From Larix kaempferi (Eukaryota > Streptophyta > Pinopsida > Pinales > Pinaceae), in NCBI GenBank assembly GCA_027924585.1, contig BSBM01000826.1:17066001-17130000 (forward strand): 64,000 bases of DNA, written 5' to 3'. How positions within the stretch are numbered: the stretch's first letter is position 1; the number at the start of each line of letters is the position of its first letter. The position numbers were made by a program, and so were the translations under genes. The notes below the pieces were generated by a model. It saw only the letters and a program-made list of their open reading frames with translations, was not told the DNA's origin and made no database searches. Positions 55,266 to 64,000 of the stretch are shown one piece after another.

Positions 55266-56823
55266 TAAATACTTTTTTGTGTGGTTAAAACAATAAAATA
55301 TATTGGTGTTACGTCCTCTCCCCCGGTTTTGCTGGCCTTGCTGGTTTCGTTGAGTAGGTTGATTTTCTTGTTGGTTTTGTTGGGCATAAACTTTCCCTTG
55401 GCGGTTAGGAGGATTTTGTGGTTGAGCAGGTGCTGGGGTTGCTTGCTGAGGGTAGCAAGCGGGAGGGGCTTGGGGTTGAGCAGGTACTGGTGTGACCTGC
55501 AGTGGATAGTAGGCCGAAGGAGCTTGTTTTTGGGCAGGTGTTTCCTGCGGGGGATAATAAGTAGGAGGATCTTGGGGTTGAGCATGCGCGGGTGCAACTT
55601 GTTGATGATAATAGGCGGTAGGTGCCGCCGAAGGGTTATGAGTTGGAGATGCATGGCAATAACATTGTGGTGGGCATGAAGGTCCATGAACATGACGGGG
55701 TCAGGTCATGGGGGCATTTGATGTTGTTGCTCCCGAGCTGGTCATGGCATGCGAAAGGTCGAGGCCTCTGGTAGGGGGCATAGAAGTATAGGGTTGATTG
55801 TGGGATGAAACGTGTCCAATGATGCCGTCGCAGCGTGGGATGCCCTCGACGCGTCGCTCCGGGAGGAGTCTCTGCGGAGAGCATAGGGAAAAATGGAATA
55901 TAAATATCCAGATTGGGCATAGATAAGATCGAACTGTTGGGATTTAAGGATAGCCTCTTCCTCATATTGTGGTTGTTCAGATGCCACATCCTTAGTGATG
56001 ACTGGTATAAGAGATTTCGGGAACCAATCTAAAAAGATACAGTCGTCCAATTTAATCTTACACAAACTGTGCCATTTGCACCATTAATTGATATGGTTCG
56101 TGATATGGGTGGCCATGTTTTGTCTGCAAGATAGGAGGATCTCAACACCAACATCGTAACGAACTGGTAATTGGAAGAACTGCAAGAAAGTTGAAGCAAG
56201 GGACATGAATGTGAGATGGGTCCCATGTGGCCGGTCAATGTACCACTTGGCTGCAGCGCCAATGAAGGTTCATTGTAATAACCATAACCGAATAGAGTCA
56301 TCCACAATGGAGTTAGAGGAACACCAAAGGTGGAAGGACATGATGTGGTTTTGGGGGTCCTCCCCTCCCTTCCCCTCGAATTTGGGTATGTCCGATGGGA
56401 GTTTGGTGGCATAGGAGGCCATGTGGGGTCATGTCGTATGGGGTCGTTGGTCAATCTGGCCAGGTCAGGGAGGTTGAGACTAACCATGAATGACAAATTA
56501 GCAGAAGGATGTGACAGGAACGCAGGGGCATATGTGCTAGTGGTAGCTGTGGTGGTGGGGCCACTTCCCCCAAAGTGTGGGGAAACAATGTTATTCATGA
56601 TGGGGACCATGGGTCCCCAAGTCAGAGGTGGAGGCATCGTGTAGGAGGGGCCTGTACCCCCGAGTGTGACATGGGTCATCAATGGGACTGTAGTTGGAGT
56701 GGATCCACTCACCGTAGGGATGGTCGTAACGACATGAATGTTGGGAGTAGGACCTAAATATGGTATGGCAGGGATAGAAGCGGACGTGGTAGATGGGTTA
56801 GTAGTGGATCCACCACCAACCAT
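55266..56823 (-). pseudogene. Gag remnant of minus-strand Gypsy D
   Basis: On the minus strand, ATG at 56,823 opens MVGGGSTTNPSTTSAS, a Pro/Thr-rich N-terminus, then LPDLARLTNDPIRHDPTWPPMP. After a frameshift the typical Ty3 capsid follows: SDIPKFEG-like, HLWCSSNSI, DWFPKSLIPVITKDVASEQPQ and EEAILKSQQFDLIYAQSGYLY. The C-terminal part (about 55,640-55,330) is Pro/Gln-rich, with four tandem units of about 20 residues of the form YYP.Q.TP..AQPQ.PP. No zinc knuckle or pol follows before the element ends near 55,266, so it is truncated. Confidence 0.8.
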
Positions 56824-59264
56824 CCTGCCAAAGAAGGGGTTGGGAGTGCCGCCAGCTATGGGGCTAGACAGAGCTGTGTATATGGGGTTCTTTGATTCAG
56901 AATCAGATGTGAAGTAGGGGGTGTCGGGATCTGGTGACGGGGCTCTACGCCTGTGGCGAGTGGTTCCAAGTGAACAGTGCTGTGGGGATTGGCCCCATAG
57001 GTGCTGAGACTGTCTTGGAGACTCAATGGTGAAAATGGAAATAAAACAAGTGGGTTGTGGTGAGTGAAAAGATCAAAAATCCTGATGCAACCGTGTGTGC
57101 AAAAGGAAAGCGTGAAAAAATATGGCACTCAGGACAACAAAAAGCTCAAAATGCTTACTGTAACAGCTGTGCTACAACAAGAAGAGCGACAAGAAAAGTG
57201 GTCAAAATATGAACAAGAAAAGGCTCCTAAAAATAAAAAATGGTATACTCTCTAATCCAGGGGGAGGTATGAGAGCATGCAAACACCTAACTAAAATATC
57301 TGGAGGCTCACGTAAATCGTATCCTCTGTAAGGTTATGAAATCCGCACTCAGATGATATGAAATGGAGAACTGAGTAGGTAGGGGATATCCCTCTACCAA
57401 GAGGGATCTCAGGTAAAAGAGCCCTATGAGAATGGAAACTAGGCTACCCCGTTCATGGCAAGTCCAGAAAAAGCAATCGCTGTGTTAGTCCTTTGGTCTC
57501 TACACCCCAAAAATGGAAGTGCAACGAGGATAACGAGTAGGTGTCCTTCGGAACTAGGTGGAGAGTGGCCGTCCATGTAGTCCTCCAGAACCAGTCTCAC
57601 GACTTACCCTCCTAAGGGAGAGGCCTTTTCGAAAAAATTGGTTGTTAACCGTTCCAACAAATAGTAGGGGATTTTGGTACCCTAACGGACAACTTCTGTG
57701 TCTCAAGTGTAAATGACGAAGGGGTTTTGTTTGTATTCTTATCTCCAATGTCCTACCTAACTACAAGATTCTTTTGTGTTCCCCAAATGGGGTTAAGTGT
57801 TGGTTGAGTTAGGTAAATTTTAAGGCTTGCTTGAGTTAATGTGACTGAATGTCTGTGCGGGTGATGTTGGAAACTAACTGAAAATGTAAATGCTGAATTT
57901 TAAATGCAGAAATTTAAATGCTGAAATTTTAATATGCGATGTAAAACTTTGTTCAACTTGCTGAAATGTAAAGGTTTAAAATTAAAATTTTTTCAATATG
58001 GAACAACAAGCAACTGATATAAAAAAGAAGCTGGCAGCAGAGTGTGCAGGCTGGACAGGTGGCAATTTGTAGGTCACAGGAAAAAGGGGAGAAAATGGTA
58101 AAAACTAGGCGCAGCTGTCAGGCAGGAATGCGCAGCGTGGGGCTCGGGTATCGGGCCGACAGGCGCAGCTTGGGACGCAATTGTTAGTCTGATAGTTGCA
58201 ATATGGGGCTCGACTGTCGGGATGATAGATGCGGCGTGGGGATTGGATGTAGGGATGACAACTGTGGCGTGGGGCTCGACTGTCGGGCTGACATGCCGCA
58301 TCTTGGGGCTCGGTGCTAGGGAATGGGCCGTGGGAGGTGGCAGGGACTCTATGGCAGGGGATGCGGGGTGGGAGCAGAGAAACATGGCTCGGGCCGTGGG
58401 GAGAAAGCAAGGGGTTGCGGCTGAGGTGGATCACGTGGCACTAACTTTGCGGCCACAGAGGGTGGAGGGGACGGTGTAGTGTCGGCCGCAGGTTGGGAGC
58501 GGAGAGCTGCGGCTCGGACCGCGGGAAGGAAGTAATGGATTGCAACCGGGGGGAATAGAGGGGCATTGTGAAGGGGGACATGGGAGGTGGCAGGGACTCT
58601 AGGATAGAGGCCTCGAGGATGTCAACGACACCCACGGCGGTGGCCATAGTGAGGAAATTGACGACTGCGGCTGGGGATGCCAGCGTGGGCTTGGTGCTGC
58701 GGTCGCGGTGGACGGGGGTGTTGCCGCGGTGGTGAGCAGTGAGCCTGCGGTTGGGGCCGCTGGTTGGTAGCTGAAGGTTACAGCCAGCGGTGGTTGGGAA
58801 ATGCGACCGCGGGAGATGGGTGGAGTTGCTGCGGTAGAGATTGCTGTGGTGAGCGGTAAGATTGCGGCTCGGGTTGCAAATCTGGGTGAGGGACCGACGA
58901 CAGGAGCCGTGGGTGCAGCAGGAAAACCTAAGGCTGGGGCCTTGGCTATGGTAGAATACGCTGCGGTGTGGACCGCTGCTGTGGGTGGGGGAGTTCCGCC
59001 GTGGGCCGCAGCTGCAGTTGGGGATGCTGCGGTGTGTTCCGCGACTGGGGCCGCGGTGGCAGGAGGGGAAGCTTCGGCTGGGGCCGTTGTTTCAGGTGGG
59101 GAAATTGCATCTGGGGCCGCGGCTGCTAGGTCAAAAACGACGCTCCGCGACGCGAAAAATGACCGTGAAAGGCGCCGACCGAAACATAAAAATTTGGTTT
59201 CAGGGGCAACACAGTCCTGTAACTAAACAAAGAAAATGAACTAAAGACTAAAAAACCAAAGGTT
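56824..59264 (-). other. Leader of Gypsy D, with GC-rich repeats
   Basis: 2.4 kb between PBS and gag (minus strand). The part 58,080-59,200 is strongly GC-rich on both strands. About 58,120-58,340 holds a 42-45-bp tandem unit (TGGGGCTCG.CTGTCGGG on the plus strand), which translates as repeated PTVEPHA-like peptides. The part 58,680-59,120 has loose GCGGCTGGGGCCG-type repeats. Open frames here are composition effects. The rest (56,824-58,070) shows nothing recognisable. Confidence 0.6.
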
Positions 59265-59282
59265 CAACCAGGGGAGTCACCA
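59265..59282 (-). other. Gypsy D primer-binding site
   Basis: On the minus strand TGGTGACTCCCCTGGTTG starts three bases after the LTR end. It resembles the TGGCGACTCC-type PBS common in plant Ty3 elements. Confidence 0.65.
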
Positions 59283-59285
59283 ATC

Positions 59286-60101
59286 TGTAGCTAGGGTTTT
59301 CACCCTAGCTTGTGCAAATGAGCATCTGCTAAGGATAATGGAATCCTTAGCAGCAGTATGAGAGGACACTAAAAAAAATGTAAATGACAACAAATAGTAA
59401 AACTAAACAACCTAAAAACTAAGCATGTGCATGGTACGTATAAAAAACCAAATCTAACATGAAAGCAAATAAACGAGAAACATCCATATAAGAACACAAT
59501 AAAAAATGGTTTTCACTCTTCTTTATAACAGTAAATAGGGGTTTACATGGACTTGTTTCCTCAAAGGTGAGGTTGGTGGAGAGTTTGTAGCCGTATGAGG
59601 GAGAATGCTCTATTGCCCCAAAGTCTCCTCTTCTCCAAATGCTATAATGGTTGGGCCAAAGGTTCACTCGAAATGGGGAACTCAAGCTCAAATAGTTGGG
59701 CTAGGGTTCTGGAGTGATTTTGGCAGCATAGGGATAGGATGAATAGTGGATAAGAAATTGGGGGGCCTCCATCACCTATTTAAAGATATTTTTGGTGGTG
59801 GAGTGCTAACACATGGTTTTAGGAAAATAGTGGTTTTAGGTCAATGGTTTAGGGTTTTCCCCTCCTTTTTTCCATTTTTGAATTTATTTCCAATTTTATT
59901 CCCTTTTATTTATTTTTTGGGGACATTTGACCCCTTTTGAGGGTTTTTGGTATTTTTTGGAGAAAAACATTGGTTTTTTTTCCTTTTGGGTAATTATTTG
60001 GGGATTTTTGAAGGTTTTGGTGGCCACGATGGTAGGAAAATTGGTTAACAGAGTCATGTGACTAGGGGGATGAGCTAGTGAGCATTTTTTGGGTGTTAAC
60101 A
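59286..60101 (-). repeat. 5' LTR of Gypsy D (816 bp)
   Basis: Minus-strand start TGTTAACACCC at 60,101, end CTAGCTACA at 59,286. A perfect 9-bp hairpin (AGCTAGGGT/ACCCTAGCT, loop of four, 59,289-59,310) lies at its 3' edge. No second LTR was found in the window. Confidence 0.65.
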
Positions 60102-60230
60102 TGCACCAATGCATATTAATATATATTTGGAAGCATTGGAATTTTTAATATGATTGAGCATCAATACATATGTACCTTTGTGCACCGTGAAGTATTGGTA
60201 ATGATAACAATAATAGTAATAACAGGTTCG
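60102..60230. other. Short segment between Gypsy D and Gypsy E
   Basis: AT-rich sequence with an AATAATAGTAATAAC microsatellite near 60,199-60,225. Homology of Gypsy E to integrase stops at ADKHKKDRT near 60,230. Expected C-terminal integrase sequence does not follow. The origin of this piece is unclear. Confidence 0.45.
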
Positions 60231-61090
60231 ATCTTTTTTGTGTTTATCTGCATTTACCTTCTGTTGGTTCTGTGCAACACGCATGTTTTCTTTGAGTGAC
60301 CTGAGTATGTCTTGGCTCTCCTGGAGCCAATCCTTTTCCTTTTGGGATCTACAATCCCAAAAAATCAGTTCTGCAAATGTGGGGGATTCATACCCATATA
60401 GAGATTTAAATGGTGCCATCCCAATGGAGAGATGGAATGTGGTGTTATAACAGAATTCCCCCAAGTGTAGCCGAGTGACCCTGCTTTCTGTTTCCTAATA
60501 ACATAATTTCTGAGATAAACTTTGAGCCATTCGTTTACCCTTTCAGTTTTTCCATCATTCTGAGGGTGATAACTCGTGCTAAGGTTCATACTAGTTCCAA
60601 CTAGCTCAAACAAAGTTTTCCAGAAAGCACTAGTGACTTTGCTATCTCGGTCACTTATTATAGTCTTGGGCAGACCATGCAATCTGAATACCTCTTTAAA
60701 AAATAGTGCAAAAACTTGACTGGCTGTAATAGTTGACGTGACAACAAAAAAGTGAGCAAATTTAGTCAATCTATCAACCACTACAAAAATAATATCCTTA
60801 CCCTGGGATTTGGGCATCCCGGTGATGAAATCCATGGACACACTTTCCCACTTTTTTTATGGAATTGGCAGGGTCTGTAGGAGGCCAGCAGGATGAGTGT
60901 GCTCAAATTTATTTTGTTGGAATGCAATTTACTCCCTTACATGCCTTAACACATCATTTTTGAGGCCCTTCCAAGTGAACCTCTCTCTCACCTTCCGGTA
61001 AGTTTTTAGGAATCTAGGGTGGCCCTCCACTGGTGCATTGTGGGAAACTTCCAATTTTTTTTCTATTAAGCTTGATCCCGACACTAAAAA
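60231..61090 (-). pseudogene. Gypsy E integrase
   Basis: Minus strand. A damaged zinc-domain region is followed by the core: MDFITGMPKSQGKDIIFVVVDRLTKFAHF (first D), HGLPKTIISDRDSKVTSAFW (second D, with DRD in place of DRG) and STSYHPQNDGKTERVNEWLK (the E). Then come TPHSISPLGWHHLNLYMG (frameshifted) and KNQQKVNADKHKKD-like C-terminal sequence, cut at about 60,230. Catalytic residues remain but frameshifts and the truncation inactivate it. Confidence 0.88.
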
Positions 61091-61099
61091 TATTCCGTC

Positions 61100-61700
61100 C
61101 TTTTAATATATGACATCATTAAAGACTTTGTAAGCATCACCATGAATCAACCCATCCAACACCTCATAAGCAAGCTGGTTCTTAGAATATTTGAGAGCTA
61201 GTTGTACCTTCCAGTCAGTTGGGACTTGTAGTAGAGGAAAAGTAGGCTTCTTAGAGAGAGCATAAGCTACCACATTCATCTTACCCTTTTTACATTCTAT
61301 GCTAAAGTCATAGGACTGAAACTTACTTACCCATTTCCATTGTCTATCATTCAATTCTTTTTGGGTTAGAAAGTGTCTCAAGCTGTTGTGATCAATCTTC
61401 ACTATGAACTTGCCTCCTACTAGGTACTGTCGGAATTTGGCCAAGGCATGCACAATTTCCAACAACTCTTTTCCATAAATGGAATAATGCCTCTCATGTG
61501 GCTTCAACTTTTTGCTCTCATAGGAAATAGGATGCTTATTCTACATAAAAAATGCTCCAATGCCTCCCCCCTAGGCATCACATTCTAATATGAAGGGATG
61601 AGTGAAATCAGGAAGTGTAAGTACTGGGAAACTACTCATTAATTCCTTCATTTTGTTGAAATATTTTTCAGCCTCCTATAACCAGTAGAAGGATCCCTTC
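61100..61700 (-). pseudogene. Gypsy E RNase H
   Basis: Minus strand: FILECDA (the first D), then after stops KLKPHERHYSIYGKELLEIVHALAKFRQYLVGGKFIVKIDHNSL (E and D of RNase H), WVSKFQSYDFSIECKKGKMNVVAYALSKK (ADALSR-like end changed to AYALSK) and the linker to integrase. The last acidic residue of ADALS is lost. Confidence 0.88.
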
Positions 61701-62766
61701 TTGGTTAGATCTGTCAAAGGGGATGTTAGTTTAGAAAACTATTTCAAAAATTTCCGGTAGTAGGTGCACAAACCAATGAATCCCCTTAAGGAAATGATGT
61801 TTTTTGGGCTTGGAAATTCAAGTATGGCATTGATATTCTCCATATGCACCTTGAATCATTATTTCCCAATCATATGACCAAGATAGAGGATCTCAGTCAA
61901 TCCAAACTCACACTTGGACAATTGGGCATAAAAAGACTGTTATGCCAAAATTGTCACGACATTGTCCAAGTGGTGCAGGTGATCCTCCCATGTCCTACTG
62001 TAAATCAGAACATCGTCAAAGAACACAAGGACATAATTACGCAACTGATTACTGAAAAATCTGTTCATGAAGGATTTTAAGGTGGTCGGTGCATTGGTCA
62101 AGCCAAAAGGCATGGCAAGAAACTCAAAATGCCCATAATGGCATCGGAAAGCAGTTTTCTGGATGTATTATTCCCTCATATTGATTTGATGGTATCCGAA
62201 GCAGAGATCTATCTTGGAAAAATATTTTTCTCCATGCAGCTCATCCATCAATTCATCAATCCTTGGGATAGGATATTTGTTTTTGAGGGCACTCCTTTTC
62301 AGGGCCCTATAGTCAATGCACATGCACATTGTTCCGTCCTTATTTTTAACTGGGACCAATGATGATGCAAAGGGACTTGAGATTGGTCTTATGAATCCCA
62401 AATACAGAAACTCTTTTATGGTATTTTGAATCTCATCCTTGAATATTTTAGGGTGATTATAAGGATGGATCTTGATAGGAAGTGTGCCAAATTCCAGCTA
62501 AATCCAATGTTCAGTACCTCTGTCACGAGGCCTTGTGGAAGACCTTTAAACAATTTCATGTGTTTGTGTAGCAGCCTTTTGATTTCCCCAGGATGATGTG
62601 ATACATATATGGAAGTTCCTTGAGTGGTGATGAAACATTCATCAGCCCAATAAATATCTCCATTCCTCAATACCGATTTCATACTATTTGCAGAAATTAT
62701 TTGTTTTGGGTAGGTGTTGACACCCTTCAAAACCACTTGCTTCCCATCAACATCTTTGAAGCTCAT
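61700..62766 (-). pseudogene. Gypsy E reverse transcriptase and protease-RT linker
   Basis: Minus strand. The linker (62,766-62,416) has MSFKDVDGKQVVLKGVN and HPGEIKRLLHKHMKLFKGLPQGL. RT has PISSPFASSLVPVKNKDGTMCMCIDYRAL, YPIPRIDELMDELHGEKYFSKIDLCFGYHQINM, a stop, FRCHYGHFEFLAMPFGLTNAP and LVFFDDVLIYS (FFDD catalytic box), then CEFGLTEILYLGHMI and RGFIGLCTYYRKF. Several stops are present. Confidence 0.9.
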
Positions 62767-63975
62767 TTAGGGTATCTGGTAATTCACTGAATGTTCCCCA
62801 ATGGAGTACAACCATTGCATTCCCAACACCATATTGGTATCAACCACATTGACAACATAAAAGTTGTCAGTCACGGTATAATCTCCAACAGTCATTTGAA
62901 ACTTTGGAATCCATCGGTTACACTCCATAGTGTTGTTTCCCAGAATGATGACAGTGAAACCTCCAAATTTTTCTGTTCATAGATTTATCCTCTCTACCAT
63001 GGCTGCATCATTGAAAGTATGGGTGGCACCCCGATCGAACAAAATTGATACTCTTTGTCCTTGCACTACTCCCTTGAATATCAGGGTATGGAAGCGGGGA
63101 ACTCCACTTAATACTACAATTTTGCTTTCTAACCGTGGGGGCTGTTCTTCCCCTGCTGTTTCATAGCCATCATCTACTGGTGCTCCTTCCTCAACTTGTT
63201 CCTCCTCACTTTCCGAAAATAACTCAATGTAGTGTGCTTTCCCCTTAGCACATTTATGGCTTAGAACCCAGGGTTCATGACAAGAGAAGCAGAGCTTCCT
63301 CCTTCTTAACTCATCCCAATCTCTGTATGAGTAATATTTCTTGTTTGGGGCAGCCACATTCTTAAAAGGTGGTATTTGATTCTGAAAGTTTGTAAGCACA
63401 TTAACCTTTGGATGATACCTTGTTATTGGGATGGCATCTTGTAGATCCCTTGTTTTGATCACAGCTTCTTGTAAAGTGGATGGTCTGTATGCTTTTACCA
63501 GTCCTTTCAATGGATCTGCTAATCCTTCTGTGAATAAGAGGATCAAGCGAACCTCATATATTTCAGTCACCATCACTGCAAGCTTCTGGAACTTAGATAT
63601 GTATTTTTCAGGAGTTTCGGTTTGCTTCACATGTGCCAACTCCTTGAAAGAGATTTCGGTGTCTCTCCTATCAAACCTCTCTACTAGTCTCCTAGTGAAA
63701 TATTCATAGGAATTCACTTGATCATGGCCCAAGGTTCTCATGCCATGGAACCACCAATCATTTTCCTCTCCTTCCAAATGAAAATTTTCCATTCTGATGG
63801 AATCCCTCTCATCCATGGGATTCAATTGAAAGTAAGTGTCTAGCTTCTGCACACCCAGGAGCTAGCAGTGCACTTTGAGGATCCATCAAAGAAGGGTAAT
63901 GATATATTACCAATGGAATTTATCAGCTCATAATTATGTGTTGGAATCCTATGACCTCCTCTTGGATGATTTTTA
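62767..63975 (-). pseudogene. Gypsy E Gag and protease
   Basis: Minus strand. Gag runs from about 63,975: LPFFDGSSK, frameshift, VQKLDTYFQLNPM, FHLEGEENDWWFHGM, FTRRLVERFDRRD, FKELAHVKQTETPEKYISKFQKL and LILLFTEGLADPLKGLVK. The knuckle CFSCHEPWVLSHKC (C-x2-C-x6-H-x2..C type) follows, then an acidic linker. The protease has SILFDRGATHTF, so the catalytic D-S/T-G is mutated to D-R-G, and later NVVDTNMVLGMQWLYSIG. The main frame is open from 63,852 to 62,977. This element continues beyond the window's right edge. Confidence 0.9.
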
Positions 63976-64000
63976 TACTATGCTTCACAAAAATCTTTGA

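Noticed and set aside
58801-59226. Ala/Gly-rich 141-codon frame and overlapping frames on both strands
   Set aside because: GC-rich tandem composition suppresses stops in several frames at once. It lies in the leader of Gypsy D between PBS and gag.

Overview
This is a plant nuclear window, most likely from a large, retrotransposon-rich genome. A gymnosperm is my best guess but is not proven. It holds one clear host gene, an intron-containing group-E-type bZIP transcription factor at 5.75-7.65 kb. Almost everything from 11 kb to the right edge is nested LTR retrotransposons. No tRNA, rRNA, CRISPR array or prokaryotic gene organisation was seen.

Layout. 1-3.3 kb: AT-rich sequence with a decayed minus-strand LINE (zinc-knuckle and RNase H end). 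3.3-7.85 kb: the bZIP locus, with a TATA-like box, a probable 5'UTR intron, a tiny uORF, four coding exons and a poly(A) signal. 7.85-11.15 kb: AT-rich, with old local duplications. 11.15-55.27 kb: one very old Ty3/Gypsy element (A) split by later insertions. Between its RT and integrase lie an LTR-like block (15.1-16.5 kb), a decayed gag-bearing element (C), and a young non-autonomous Copia element (Copia-1, 17,014-24,266) whose 552-bp LTRs differ at one base. Inside the 3' LTR of A sits Copia-2 (27,209-54,771, target duplication CCCAT). Copia-2 was itself invaded by a Tat/Ogre-like Ty3 element arranged LTR-internal-LTR-truncated internal (30,452-54,508). 55.27-60.1 kb: minus-strand Gypsy D (gag, GC-rich leader, LTR). 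60.2-64 kb: minus-strand Gypsy E (gag-PR-RT-RH-IN) running off the window.

The most unusual object is the Tat-like element. Its LTRs are about 6.5 kb (TGTTGA...TCAACA, followed by a PBS-like site and gag 33 bp later). Each LTR carries a broken reading frame of roughly 1,090 codons with gene-like surroundings: a candidate GTAAGT intron, an acceptor just before the ATG, and AATAAA after the stop. The candidate intron contains an array of TAGCGCA motifs. The pol order is also unusual, with a complete extra RNase H domain upstream of RT. A second theme is the Copia pair. Both lack protease-integrase and share a non-coding module in that place, and Copia-1 carries four minisatellite families before its 3' LTR. 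All boundaries and similarities were read by eye. No alignment or database search was run.
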